Both the position numbers and the translations under genes were made by a program. This document shows positions 22,512 through 34,249 of a stretch of DNA of 64,000 nt, in pieces. The DNA is from Rhynchonema sp. JSB1_4 (Eukaryota > Nematoda > Chromadorea > Monhysterida > Xyalidae), in assembly GCA_030248065.1 (NCBI GenBank), contig JASAMV010000855.1, positions 62,001 through 126,000 on the forward strand, read 5' to 3'. A model generated the notes under the pieces. The model had not been told where the DNA came from and searched no databases. It saw only the letters and a list, made by a program, of their open reading frames with translations. Every line of letters starts with the position of its first letter. Positions within the stretch are counted from its first letter, which is position 1.

Positions 22512-24446
22512 ATGTCGGAACAGACAGCGCAAGGCGATGCAAGGCCAAAAAAGAAATGTCGAGCGTGTTACGATTTTCAAACTTGGCTGCGAATGAACAT
22601 GAAAGATCCCACTGGTCCCCCGCCTCCGAACACAAGCACAGCAGTGCAATCAGCCTCCGCAACGCCAAAAGAAGTCCGTTACAGTTTGTTATGGGTTTGG
22701 TTGATGCATGGAACTGAGCCCCACATGCAAAAGGACAGGCTCAAGAGGGATTTGAACCCTCGACCTTCGGTTTACGAGACCGACGCTCTGCCGCTGAGCT
22801 ATTGAGCCGCTGCTTGCGGCGGTGGCACTGGTCCCTTATCATTTACTACATTGCAGGCAAAAACTGCAACGGCGCAGAATAAAACCACGCAACCGCAGCA
22901 AGCATCTACCAGTGCAGGTAAAATGTTTCTTGATTCTTTATACATTGTGTGCAGAAAACGTCCGAAACTGCGCCGCTGATCCTTCACTGGTTATTTTCAA
23001 GCCAATGTGTGAATTTGCGATTTTCAAATGTCCAAAAATGGATTCTGATCCGTAAGTTTGATGACGTTAAAGAGAGCACTCTGTACTCAGGTCTGTCGTG
23101 TCCGCTAGACAAAAACGAGCTTGGTCGTTCGACATGGGGCTTTATTCACACGCTGGCCGCCAACTACCCTGATGCACCAAGCAGTCGAGAACAGTCGGAA
23201 ATGAATCAATTCATCAATTTGTTTGCCAAATTCTATCCGTGCGAATATTGTGCCGCCGATCTACGCTCGCAGATACGCACACATCCGCCCATGTTGCACA
23301 GCCAGGTTGGGAGAAAGTTTCGTTTAGGGGTGTTTATTTTATTGACCTGGGCCTGGGATTGTACGCCAGTTTCTCTCAGGTGACTGTCTTAGCAATAAGT
23401 GAACGTATAGTCCAGCCACGTGCTCATGAAACGACCCTTTTTAAAGCTTGCTTGGCCAGATTCAAAAATGCGCCTGTTATGGCCAGTCCATCGGCTCATG
23501 GCACTTTTTATACAGTCAGCGCATGCAGCAGCACACGCCATTTTCTAAACAAAATGTACACTTTGAGCGAGTGTCACACTTTGATGACCGCATTTTAGTT
23601 TATCCGGTTTTAATTTGCTGCTTGCCATAACACTTTTCTGTACTGTTGCAAAATTCGGTGATGTTTCAACGGATAACTGCAGAGAATAGATGCATTCATT
23701 GACGGCAGTAATGTGGCACGTAGCCTGTGTCTGCGAGTGCCATGAGCTGGCGGATTGCCTATACACGGGTTTTCGCAAACAAAAGAAAGATTGGGCCGAG
23801 AGAGATGATGACAAATTCCAGCTGGCTGACCTCAATTTGTTGCGTGCTTGCGCGAACATTAAGTTGTTCAACACAAATGTTGTCGGATTGCAAATGGCTC
23901 TGCATATTTACGCACGAGGTGGAGAGCATGTAAAGTTAGATCAGTTCTGGAAATTTCTTTCAGATTTTCCGAAACGTAAATAACCAGAACATCTCGGCTA
24001 TTTTTAAGTGAAAGCCTGACGAAATAAACCGTTTGATCGCCAAGTTTGGCGACTGTTACAAAATTAGTGAGAAGGTGATGGTCGGATTGGATCTGGCTCG
24101 GTCATATTTCGACATTTATGATGCCACGAAGTTTGATCAGTTTGGAAAGTTCTTCTCAGATTCACCCAACATAAATATGTAACTAAAAAATCTCGGCTGT
24201 TTTTTAGTGAAAGTTGTGACGTAATCAACCGTTCTGGTCGCCACGTCTGGCACCTTGTTACAAAAGGGAGAAGGTGTGATCAAGGTTACGTCTAGATCAC
24301 TTTCCAACGTTTGACAGGAGCACCTATCGCGCTGGTGGTGCAACATGCACAATGTTGTGAACAGAAAGCTGGGCAAAGACGAATTCGATTGTGATTTGGT
24401 GGACGAACGGTGGAGGGATGGTTGGAAGGATGGCAGTTGTGGATAG
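22512..24446 (+). CDS. gfer: Erv1/ALR FAD-linked sulfhydryl oxidase
   Basis: Mitochondrial intermembrane-space disulfide relay oxidase that reoxidises Mia40. Exons 22512-22673, 22857-22917, 23091-23305, 24318-24446 give 188 aa in one frame. The N-terminal KCRACYDF holds the shuttle CxxC. The core starts [18 protein letters not shown]; the active site is [17 protein letters not shown] to the next Cys has the family CX16C spacing, and [13 protein letters not shown] closes the protein, as in human ALR. An added P/T/Q-rich spacer separates shuttle and core. The donor of intron 1 (GTCCGT) is weak, and that intron contains an antisense tRNA gene. Intron 3 (1012 bp) contains a duplicated non-ALR segment. 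Confidence 0.93.
22738..22808 (-). tRNA. trnT-CGT: tRNA-Thr (anticodon CGT)
   Basis: Read on the minus strand, a 71-nt cloverleaf forms: acceptor GGCTCAA/TTGAGCC (7 bp), D arm GCTC..GAGC, anticodon stem TCGGT/ACCGA with loop CTCGTAA (anticodon CGT at loop positions 3-5), 5-nt variable loop and T arm GAGGG-TTCAAAT-CCCTC. The B box GGTTCAAATCC is canonical and the A box TAGCTCAGCGG near-canonical. No intron. It lies antisense in intron 1 of the ALR gene. Confidence 0.95.
23680..24290 (+). other. Exon-like segment and ~196-bp duplication inside ALR intron 3
   Basis: A block from about 23935 to 24085 recurs with divergence at 24131-24285. Each contains a frame ending in a DQF.KF.SD-type motif, then TCTCGGCT, a TTTTAG-like site and GTGAAAG. 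Open frames upstream read [17 protein letters not shown] and [11 protein letters not shown] after a CTGCAG. Splice phases between the units do not fit. It looks like decayed exons of another gene lodged in the intron. Family unknown. Confidence 0.35.
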
Positions 24447-25035
24447 AATCAATGCACGTCCGGGCTTATTGTAATCTGGCTGCTGCATGTTGCTCTCACT
24501 CTGCAGCGCATGCAATTGTGTCCGTCCACCTTGCGTTCATCTGGGCTGCTTTGCAAGACAACTTGCACCAATTACAATACAATTTGCCGCTGTTCGCCGC
24601 TACGTTCGTAAAGGTTGCATTTTAGGAGAGCGTTACGATTCAGTGTACTTGTTATTCAATGCCTCATTACTTTATCACTTGCTCAGGTTTACAGCTACTT
24701 TTTTCTTGTTACTCGAAAAGGCATGTTAGATTTTTGTGGATTAGTAATCTTGAAACATTGCAGCGCAGTTGCGTTGTATGGAGCATATCAGCAAGAATTT
24801 GTCAGATTTTATAATAGTCGAATGTTGTTCGGCTTTCTAGTCCATTTCGTGCGTGGGAAAATAAAAGTACCAAACCTTGACCCAATTTTCATGTTTATGG
24901 TGTTCCGCAGTCCGTTTGCGGCATCCGCAAGGGTGTATCGTTTGAAGTTTGCTCCTCAGCATTTTCATCCATAAACGATTTCAGATTTTGCCGAGCACGT
25001 GGTGCTATTAGTTGTTCTAGTCGGATCTCTCCAAC
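24447..25035. other. Intergenic spacer, no feature
   Basis: Short frames only. Separates the ALR stop codon from the methyltransferase start. Confidence 0.4.
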
Positions 25036-26327
25036 ATGAGCGGGTGCCTGTTCAAGTTGTACAGCGCTGTAGCCGGTAATATCACCAAAGGGATGAGAAA
25101 GAAGTTGACAGCGAACTTAACGAAACCCGAAAAGTCATTGATGGGCAGATTTGTGACCCGGTTATTTGTGAAGCACAATTGGCTGTTGGAGGAGGCGGCT
25201 GTGGATTTATTGGTTGGTTTGGTGTTGTTATTCAAGTTGTATTGAGTCTAGTGAATGTTGACATTTCACACACCGCTTAAGTGTGCCTGTGCTTTGACCA
25301 AACTTGATCTGATCGTCGTCGAAGTAGTAAAAACGACCACCATCTCATTTTTTCAGAACATTCAACCAGATGACAATATCCTCGAAGTTGGTTTCGGTCC
25401 CGGTCTGGGTCTATTGTATGCGCACGACAAAATGCGTGATGGACAGGGTACGGTGTTTGGTGTGGACTACTCAAAGTACATGTTGGAAAAAGCGACCAAA
25501 CGCTGCATCACGGAGATACAGGAAAATAGAATGCAGGTGGTTGTGTGTTCAGTGCTGGACATATTTAACGCTCGTTACTGGCCCTTGTCACCAAAGGCCG
25601 CGTCAGCTTTTCTTTGTTAGGGTTGTTGCTATGCGTTAGTGTGGAACATCAGTTGGCTGTGGGACGGGTGACGCGCATCAGTCATTTATAAATAACCTAT
25701 AGCTAGCCAGCCGAGCAAACATTATTCACATGTACGTAAACGTATGCAAGGTATTAAATGCATGAGACTACAATCTATGCACTGTGTGCACCATTTTAGC
25801 TGCATTGTACCACGGTTGACCGTCTCCCATTCACCAACGATTTTATGGACGGCATCTACCACTGCAATTGTTATTATTTCTGGCCAAATCGTCGTTCGGC
25901 CTGTGCTGAATTACTGAGAGTTCTCAAACCCGGTGGTCGAATGGTGACCACATTATCCATGGCACGTTTGAAAGAAATAAATTCGCGCCAAGTGTTGCCT
26001 GAATCAAGGACAGACCCACTCAGTTACATGATGTCACTCGAGCGGGCTGGATTTGTCGACATCGAAATCAAGTACTTCAAAACGTCGGACAATTCGCGTA
26101 ATGCGCTCACTTACGAAGCGATTGTCGCGCGAAAACCAACGGCGGAAGAATTGCAATTGTTGACCGATGATGAGGACGAAAATGACCCAATGAGAACGGA
26201 GAGGATGATGCAACAACTGAAACAGGATGTCATGAAAAGGAAAAAAATCGTGACCGTGCTCAAAGTGCAAAGACCATTGCCGGAAGGAGCTGTGGAAATG
26301 GATCAGAAAGAAAAGGATAGAAAGTGA
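25036..26327 (+). CDS. Class I SAM-dependent methyltransferase
   Basis: Three exons, 25036-25212, 25357-25536, 25800-26327, all phase 0, giving 294 aa. Motif I is ILEVGFGPGLG (residues about 68-78), followed by the acidic motif VFGVDYSKYM. The region VDRLPFTNDFMDGIYHCN matches the methyltransf_11 post-III segment, followed by LLRVLKPGGRMV. The first 55 residues are basic and helical; the last 55 are charged (ELQLLTDDEDEND then K/E-rich). Substrate cannot be told; small-molecule or lipid methylation would be typical for this fold. No signal peptide or membrane segment. Confidence 0.85.
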
Positions 26328-27368
26328 TGTCGGCTTGAACATTAAATCCCGATGTCCCCCTGGGTGTCGATGTCTCCCTGACCTTCATATTCTGCGTAGT
26401 TGCATGTCAATCAACTTTGGGTTGTTACTGCTTGCTAAGAGTGACCGATGGAGGGAATGTGCTCTGAGTCGGCCATCACAGTCAGCAGCATCAGGGTGAG
26501 TTGAAAGTACTTATCCCCTTCTGGTCTCCCCCCGAATGCCGCCGATGGTGATTCGTGATTGTCGATTCGATGTATATGATCTTTATTTGTCAAGTAAGCC
26601 GCAACAGCTCTTGGTCGATTGGCATGCAACTGTACTTTGTATCCCTCACATATACGTTCTTATGAGGGGGACATGGAAGCCAAAGGACATCGACGCCCAG
26701 GGGGACATTGAGCCTGAATCGGTTTGAATCGCTTGTTCTTGCTGTATGATGCACAATTTTAATTCATGGATGATTGATACGTGGTCACCTGAGGTCGTCA
26801 ACTTTTGATGATCAAACAGCCCTGAACGAGTGCGAGAAATAATACATGGCGTGACGCGTGAAGTGACTATCTTGAGTTGACCACTTGAACATGAGCCCAA
26901 TTTATGGTACTTTTCACATGCATGACAATGATAAAGACGTAACGTGACTGCTCTCAAATTGCTGGGTGCTTCAGAAGATTGTGGTTCTTTGAAAACGTGT
27001 CCGTGAGAAACGTAGATAGTCAGCTGGTGCCAAGTGACGGTATAATTCAAACCAAGTTTTGGTTACTGGACATCAATACGGGTGACCGTGGCTCCCAAAT
27101 GTCGGCAACTGAAAGCAAACCATAAACAGGCATGACCAACGAGTGCACGTTCGAATTGTACAGCAATCAATCAGCTCATGTATGACTCAAAATGGCCAAC
27201 CATAGTGTTGTGTGTCAGCTCTGGGCTTCATGAACTTGTTTACCGTGGTAACCGAGCACGTAAACAGACCAAAAGTTTTGGCTCATCTACCGTTGTAGTT
27301 TTCATTTGGTATCACTGTGCTCCGAAGTCCATGTTTTTTCAGCTTTTGCAGCATATAAATCTGCAAGA
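26328..27368. other. Intergenic, no feature
   Basis: Frames on both strands (for example 26646-27050 minus) lack domain signatures or splice support. Confidence 0.35.
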
Positions 27369-28175
27369 ATGATATCCCAATTCACCCATATTCTGTCACT
27401 ATTTGTGGCGATTGTCATTGCAACCACAATGGCACTCGAATGTCATCATGCCCCGGGCGTGGAATACAACGTAACCGCTGAGTTCCCGGACACGAAAATT
27501 GACTGTGGCACGCAGAAGTTGGGCGGAGACGGGGAGATTGTGTGCATGAACGTGAGTGTGGTTATTGTCAATAAAGTACTAGTTACCATTTTCATTACGG
27601 CCCAGTCCCCGCATAGTGGGCCCATAGTGGCGTGATCCGAAACACTATTTTCGGTCACTACAAACACTAGCTACTGTGTCGAGTGGTAATTATGGGCAGG
27701 TCAGTTGTAAACCAGCTTTCAGAAAAATTCACTATGTGGGCTTAGATATAAGGAGAGCAGACTGTATTTTTGCCTCGCTGCAGCTGTAAACAAGTGTTGT
27801 GGTGATTGCAAGGCAAAGCTATTACATATTCGGTGTTTCACATTCAGGTTACCAAACACAAGAAGGGCCTCAATCTGGTCGAGCGTCAATGTTCCAAACT
27901 ATCAAATTGCAAAGGCGGACAATTGGGATGTAAAAATGAGAAAGATCTGAGTAAGTGCAATGTTGACAGTATACTGTCAAAAAAGCCAGTTTAATTGGCA
28001 AAAGTGCGTACTTTTTAGTTTTTTCATAACATTAGTTTTTACAGCAGTCGATGACGACAGTACGACCACATGCTGCTGCAATGACGACGACGGCTGCAAT
28101 GGGGCACACAATTTGATCAGCAGCGTGCTCTTCTTGGCTCCGATCGCATTCTTGGTGATTGGCGTGAATTTGTGA
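27369..28175 (+). CDS. Ly6/three-finger-like secreted protein A
   Basis: Exons 27369-27551, 27848-27950, 28045-28175 (phases 0 and 1), 138 aa. N-terminal signal peptide (LSLFVAIVIATTMA), then LECHHAP. The cysteines include a CCCNDDDGCN motif near the C-terminus, typical of Ly6/uPAR-like folds. It closes with a hydrophobic tail (VLFLAPIAFLVIGVNL), suggesting GPI anchoring at the outer cell surface. AATAAA at 28364-28369. Paralogous to 31596-32336, with almost equal exon lengths and identical phases. Ligand unknown. Confidence 0.75.
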
Positions 28176-28396
28176 TCAAAGTACACCTTACTCAACGCAA
28201 AATAAGCATTGTTGAAATAATATTTGTGTCTAATTATTCAAGGTTACAGCTAATATCTCCATCCAGTTCTTCAATATTCGCATTTTTTTGCAAGTTCCGT
28301 ACCTTCCATATTTTTTGCATGTTAGTTTTCAAATATGAAGGCGGATGTAATGTGTCCATTGCCAATAAATTTATGTGTCCCCTGACAGTTGATTAA

Positions 28397-30306
28397 GGCC
28401 GCTTTCACAATCATCCGGTTTCCGGAATCCGGTTTCCGGAATTGGCTTCAAATCCGGTTTCCCTAAATGTTTTTTCCGGTTTCCGGTTTCCGGAAGTTGC
28501 TTTCACAATCATCCGGTTTCCGGCTTCCGGTTTTCGCCCTAATTCAAATCCGTTTTCCGGCGACCGGAAACCGGAAAAGGCCATTTAGAACCGGTTCTAA
28601 TTTTTTATCCGGTTTTGGGTGCATAATGAGTTGTGGACGTCATGGGATGGACAAGTTTGCTTGTGTGATGACTTGTTCCTTGTGTCTGCACACAAGTAAA
28701 TTATATGCTTATAATATTAACGAATATCACTGATGTACTGATGAATTCTAGCGGTATTTTCAGAAGGTTTGCAACCTGGCATAAATATATTGAATAAATA
28801 GAGCTGAGAAAGGCCAACAGCCACGCTTTCAGACCCAAAAGAACTTTGAAGATCATGAACACATCGCGCATGTTCATGTGCTGATGTGCAGTTGTTCCTG
28901 CGCTGAGTTGGTGGTACCATACCATACCGCTATACCACATAACACAACCACTTCTGGATCTGGCACGCTCGTTTGTACCTATAAGGTGACCTAAAAGTAG
29001 TCTTCCCAGACACAAATTTTGTCTGAAACCAGGGCCATTGAGCATTTTACTGCACAGCGCACCTGCTTTCTGTTTCTGACAAACTGGATTTCGTATTAAC
29101 AGTCGTAGGATGTCGATCGACATTGACAGAAAGCAGATTACACTCTCTTTTTTGGTGAAGATGTGAAAAATTGTTGTTCATTTTGAAGCGTGCCGTAGCT
29201 AGCGAATGTTTCTGAACAAACCAAATTGCCAAGCGCAAGCAGTCATTGCACATACATTGCACACAACATCAGTTTGATTTCTGTGTTGTTATCATGCCCA
29301 TTGCTGGCGAGGACTAGATGAGTTAATTTAGCAATAGCACGCTTTTATCACATAAGCAAGCAACGAATTACAAGCGACCGCGCAACCGCCAGCAATGGGC
29401 ATGATAACAACACAGAAATCAAACTGATGTTGTGTGCAATGTATGTGCAATGACTGCTTGCGCTTGGCAATTTGGTTTGTTCAGAAACATTCGCTAGCTA
29501 CGGCACGCTTCAAAATGAACAACAATTTTTCACATCTTCACCAAAAAAGAGAGTGTAATCTGCTTTCTGTCAATGTCGATCGACATCCTACGACTGTTAA
29601 TACGAAATCCAGTTTGTCAGAAACAGAAAGCAGGTGCGCTGTGCAGTAAAATGCTCAATGGCCCTGGTTTCAGACAAAATTTGTGTCTGGGAAGACTACT
29701 TTTAGGTCACCTTATAGGTACAAACGAGCGTGCCAGATCCAGAAGTGGTTGTGTTATGTGGTATAGCGGTATGGTATGGTACCACCAACTCAGCGCAGGA
29801 ACAACTGCACATCAGCACATGAACATGCGCGATGTGTTCATGATCTTCAAAGTTCTTTTGGGTCTGAAAGCGTGGCTGTTGGCCTTTCTCAGCTCTATTT
29901 ATTCAATATATTTATGCCAGGTTGCAAACCTTCTGAAAATACCGCTAGAATTCATCAGTACATCAGTGATATTCGTTAATATTATAAGCATATAATTTAC
30001 TTGTGTGCAGACACAAGGAACAAGTCATCACACAAGCAAACTTGTCCATCCCATGACGTCCACAACTCATTATGCACCCAAAACCGGATAAAAAATTAGA
30101 ACCGGTTCTAAATGGCCTTTTCCGGTTTCCGGTCGCCTGAAAACGGATTTGAATTAGGGCGAAAACCGGAAGCCGGAAACCGGATGATTGTGAAAGCAAC
30201 TTCCGGAAACCGGAAACCGGAAAAAACATTTAGGGAAACCGGATTTGAAGCCAATTCCGGAAACCGGAAACCGGATTCCGGAAACCGGATGATTGTGAAA
30301 GCGGCC
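28397..30306. mobile_element. 1.9-kb near-perfect palindromic (foldback) element
   Basis: Left arm 28397-29308 and right arm 29388-30306 are inverted copies; every ORF in one arm recurs in the other. One 7-bp indel and a few substitutions are visible. The loop is 79 bp. Outer ends GGCCGCTTTCACAATCATCC with TAA on both sides (28394-28396, 30307-30309) fit a 3-bp TWA duplication of PIF/Harbinger type. CCGGTTTCCGG arrays sit just inside each end. No transposase recognised. Confidence 0.75.
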
Positions 30307-30309
30307 TAA

Positions 30310-31595
30310 CGTGGGCCCCTTATAATTTTGTGTTTGCTTTCATCAAATCAGTAATGTAAGCCCAGCTTGTACATATGGTTCGCATGATCCGTCTGTGAAA
30401 ACAAGCCCAAACAGGCAAAACTCACTGCTGTTATTGGTCGCAATCGCAAAAGCACTTGTGAACTCGCAATAACTATTGCTGACGCTGAACACACACATAA
30501 CATGTGCAGCTGGTAAGTTCAATCAATTAATATCAGCACGCCCTGAACGTCAGTCCAGTCGACAAGCGTATGATTGGTCCAGCAGTCATGTTGAACTCAT
30601 GGAATGTATGTAGGTATCCGGGCTCAATTTGAGCCCCAAATTTTGTTCTTGCTTATGTCATCATCAACTGCATGTACGTATACAATGTACATACCTACGG
30701 GTGTTGGTATCGTGATCAAGGTCGTCAGCCAAATGTTCGCACATCTCGAATGGAAATGATTTGATCAAAGGAATTGTTCACGACAGCACTTTGTTGAAAT
30801 ATAATCATTGTTTTATCGCATCTCATGTCGAAGGTCAACGTTTGGGCACCCTTTGCTTTGTCACCTTCACTGATTCGTATTCGTATAACCTGCTTCGATA
30901 TTTTTATTCATCAAGACATCTTGATTATACCAACATGCTGCGCGGGAGCGGTCAGTTGTAAAAACCGCACCGAAGTCAGATCCCGGGTGATATAACGGCG
31001 TGTTGCGGAACCCATGAGTTTTACGCGTCACAAATGAAGCACTTGTGGCAACCCTCGAAGCAAGAACTTGATATCGCGCAGAGAGCATCCACATCTCGGT
31101 CAAAAATGAAATGCCGGCAGATGGAATGGAGGAAAAAAAACATGCATGCTGCCTGTTCCAATGAAAGTAAAAGAGCTTTTCACCCGCATGGCTCTTGCAC
31201 CGAAATTTTACACTAGATGTGCAAGCACAGCCCGGCTGTGTGCATTTTATGGCCCGGCCCAGGTGCCCAGAACCTTGTTGTTTTAATCTGATATCTATGC
31301 TCTATGATAGCATAGCGCTAGTGCTGCACTGGCCTCAGATGCACTCCACAACGCATAAGTCTAATTACCGTTGTTACCAGGCAGGAGGAATAATGTAACT
31401 TGTGCTCGAGTCATACGAAAAAATTGGCTCTGTCGTTGGTTCAAATATGGTTCGCTTTGCTGAACCAAATATATGTACAGAAGGTAAATTTACAGTCTAG
31501 ATGCGGCATGAAATCAGAAGGTACAGTACAGACCTAAAGATTTGCTGTCTGTTTTATTGGTCGCCTGCATCATGAACATTCCGGAAACATAAAAC
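30310..31595. other. Intergenic, no feature
   Basis: No supported exon, repeat border or RNA gene. Confidence 0.35.
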
Positions 31596-32336
31596 ATGAC
31601 GCCGTCCACCAATATTTTCGCATTGTCTGTGTCAATCACAATCGCGATGGCTTTGGAATGTGTCCATGAACCGAACAAAATGCACGACGCCAGACACCCG
31701 TTCACTTCGGCCTTGATCGATTGTTCAGCATTAGAGTTGCACCCTGATTTCGCAGGGCCGTACGTTTGTGTTAATGTGCGCATATTAGCTGTTTATACGT
31801 TCTGGAGCATGAAGTATGTTTTTCTCACATGTTTTTCAGGTAACCGAACATGCCAGCAATCTGGTGCGACGCGAATGTGCCAGATTGTCGTACTGCTTTG
31901 GGAATCGGCTGGGATGTTGGACTGGCATTCCGACCGGCAGTGAGTTGAATTTCATTTTCAACGATTAGGACTGCATGAATAACTTTTGTAATTTCATTTT
32001 AACATTTTAGTCATCGACAAACCGGTACTAGTCTAGCTCGCCCCCAGCAGTTAAGGTTTGGGCAGGCATACGGTTGGGCTTAACGATAGGCTTGACCCTA
32101 GACTGCCACTTTTGCTTGACTTAAGCCTAAGCCTTAGCCCAAATCTAAAGCACTGTTGGGGGCGGGCTCGACTAGTACCGACAAATCTTTCTTTCTTTTC
32201 AGTCGAGAAAAACATAACCATGTGTTGTTGTGCTGACAGGGACGGATGCAATGCGGCAACTGGGTTGAACAGCGAACAGTACTTGTTGAATGTGTTGATG
32301 GATAAACTAGCAGCACAGCCGACAATCATCGCATAA
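31596..32336 (+). CDS. Ly6/three-finger-like secreted protein B
   Basis: Exons 31596-31775, 31840-31939, 32203-32336 (phases 0, 1), 137 aa. Signal peptide (FALSVSITIAMA) followed by LECVHEP, then RRECARLSYCFGNRLGC, and MCCCADRDGCN in the last exon. Tandem paralogue of protein A, with exon lengths differing by 3 bp each. Unlike A, the C-terminal tail is only weakly hydrophobic and ends AAQPTIIA, so a GPI anchor is doubtful and it may be secreted. Intron 2 has gained a 156-bp MITE ending 23 bp before the last exon. Confidence 0.75.
32024..32179. mobile_element. MITE in last intron of Ly6 gene B
   Basis: Inverted ends GGTACTAGTCTAGCTCGCCC and the mirrored GGGCTCGACTAGTACC, flanked by GACAAA on both sides (32016-32021, 32180-32185). 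A second internal inverted pair (GGGCTTAACGATAGGCTTGA versus TTAAGCCTAAGCC) extends the fold. The insertion duplicated the sequence just after a TTTTAG site and left the functional acceptor at 32201-32202. Confidence 0.65.
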
Positions 32337-32742
32337 CCATGCAATAATTTATTACCTATGTTAACCATCATAAAAAGTCAGGAATACTGAGGACGCCCAA
32401 TAACCGATGGAGGATGATTGGCCATATGGCTCGCACACCAGATTCTGCCTTGGTTGCAAGAAAGTTCGATGAAAATAATCCTTGGACAATACCTAAATTC
32501 AGCTCCTAAACCGAGAGCTGAATTCATATCCGGGTTGCATAGACAGTCATTTGATACTGCGCAACAGTTAGACATGTACTGTATATTACATACACAGTAG
32601 GTACAGTATGTGTGTGTGTGTTTGGAATGACCAAACTTAGTCATATTCAACACAATCAACCACAACATAAATGTAAAAGATCAGGCCTTGTTTATGTTGC
32701 ATCATGCTTCATAGCATAAACACTAGCATTCACACGTTGGTA

Positions 32743-32966
32743 TAGCCCATGCATCAGCTCATCACACTTTTTGTCGGCTAAAAAGTTTGACAGGATCCAG
32801 TGCTGTTCTGGTTCCGGTTGGCTTACGAAAAAGCAAAGAAAGAGAAATCGGTTTTTATTTTATTTTTGTGCGCCGTTTTCTCTGACATTGCCTTGCGGAG
32901 GCACAATTTTTCACGACAGAACCTGAACCTCCCAAACAAAAGTGCCATGAGCTGATGGATGAACTA
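32743..32966. mobile_element. TA-flanked MITE, CATCAGCTCAT family (copy 1)
   Basis: Ends TAGCCCATGCATCAGCTCAT and mirrored ATGAGCTGATGGATGAACTA with TA outside. The interior matches 38285-38500 (GGTTCCGGTTGGCTTACG, TTTTCTCTGACATTGCC). A third copy with a different interior is at 54446-54773. Confidence 0.7.
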
Positions 32967-33247
32967 TACGGGAGACTTGGCACGAATAAATAAGGCTTAC
33001 GTTTGAGGTGGTTCACGCTGACCCAGCCGTATTGCTGAATGCTTCCAGATGCGTATTGCAGAGCTCAATTCAGATCAGCCAAATGAAGCATGAAATCAAA
33101 AGTGGCTCGGTGGTGTATTTTTAACGGTGGATGGGCTCAGGCTGGGTTCTGACCAAGAATAGTGGGTTCCAAAGACGGAGCCACGGATTTTGAACAACGA
33201 TGCAATCATAAACAGCTCACCAATTTACGGTATTCAACATTTTGCAG

Positions 33248-34249
33248 AATTGACCACTGTTGCGAAAAGGACAATATTGCAACGGTCGGTTGTGTGGTCG
33301 GAGAAAGGAACACACAGCACAAAAACATGCTTGCTAAATTCAATTTTGGCTTTCGTGATTCAACTGATTCATGTGTGTGCCCACGGCACATGTACTATGC
33401 ATGTAAGTCTCTCGTTATACCCCAGTATATAACAACGTGCCCGCTTTAAAAAGAACTCCGGTATACATAACAGCTGAACCGCATTAGTTTATTACCTACC
33501 GGAGTTTTCCAGCCACCAAGCCCTCTTTGAATAAAGCATCCGCGGGATCCACTTGGGATAAAAAGTTTTCCAAAAATCGATCAAGAAAGCATAGGTTTTC
33601 TTCACAAAAGAGGTCATAAACAGGTCATTTCAGGCACATATGTACATATCTTTGGGCTTCATCTGGTTAAAATGTTTGAAACAACAAGGCCGATGGGCCT
33701 AAGAAGACTGCCGCATGTGCACTGATGACAGTACCCTTTGTCCTTTTGAGGAAACAGGCCTTTGTTTGCCATTTCTGAACATTGCTGCAAACGGTGCTAG
33801 CGTCCTTGTTTTTCACGCCGTCGCGATTTATTACTTTCACCCATCACCTACCGCAGTGAAAACGTGAAGTGGGTCACTTTTTTGAAGTGCATATCGTTTT
33901 TGCAACATATGCCAACGTGTTCAATCGCTCAAACTGAACTGCCATTTAGAGACAAGCGGTCCAAGCGATTCACGTCAAGTTTTTCAAGACAGGGTGTATA
34001 GGTAAGTAAAGTGACAAATTTTCCAGCTTCTGAACCGGTGTAAAAAAATAAGAATGTGCAAAACGGCACAAGGAACGCACGTTTGTCAGATTTGTGACAA
34101 CTCGCTGATGGAAGGAAGGTCCCAAAACTTTTTCATTTTTTCCATAAATTTCCTGTCTCTTCATGAGTGTTGCAGGTTTGACTTCGAATTTAATGACTCG
34201 AGCAAGTCACAAATCGCTACTGAGGAACTACAGTACATACAAAAAATAG
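33248..34249 (+). CDS. Partial secreted phospholipase-A2-like gene (two exons)
   Basis: Exon 33248-33402 (after TTTTGCAG, before GTAAGT) contains IDHCCEKDN and later DSCVCPRHMYYAC. It joins in phase 1 to 34176-34249, which continues CLTSNL and ends at TAG. The C..C spacing and the final CxCxxxxxxxC block resemble the end of secreted PLA2 domains. However, the CCxxHD active-site position reads CCEKDN, lacking the catalytic His-Asp pair. Start and signal-peptide exon not found. Alternative reading: an unrelated Cys-rich protein. Confidence 0.35.

Noticed and set aside
28467..30229. Pairs of identical ORFs as duplicated genes
   Set aside because: They are the two arms of a palindromic element; no domains and no splice sites.
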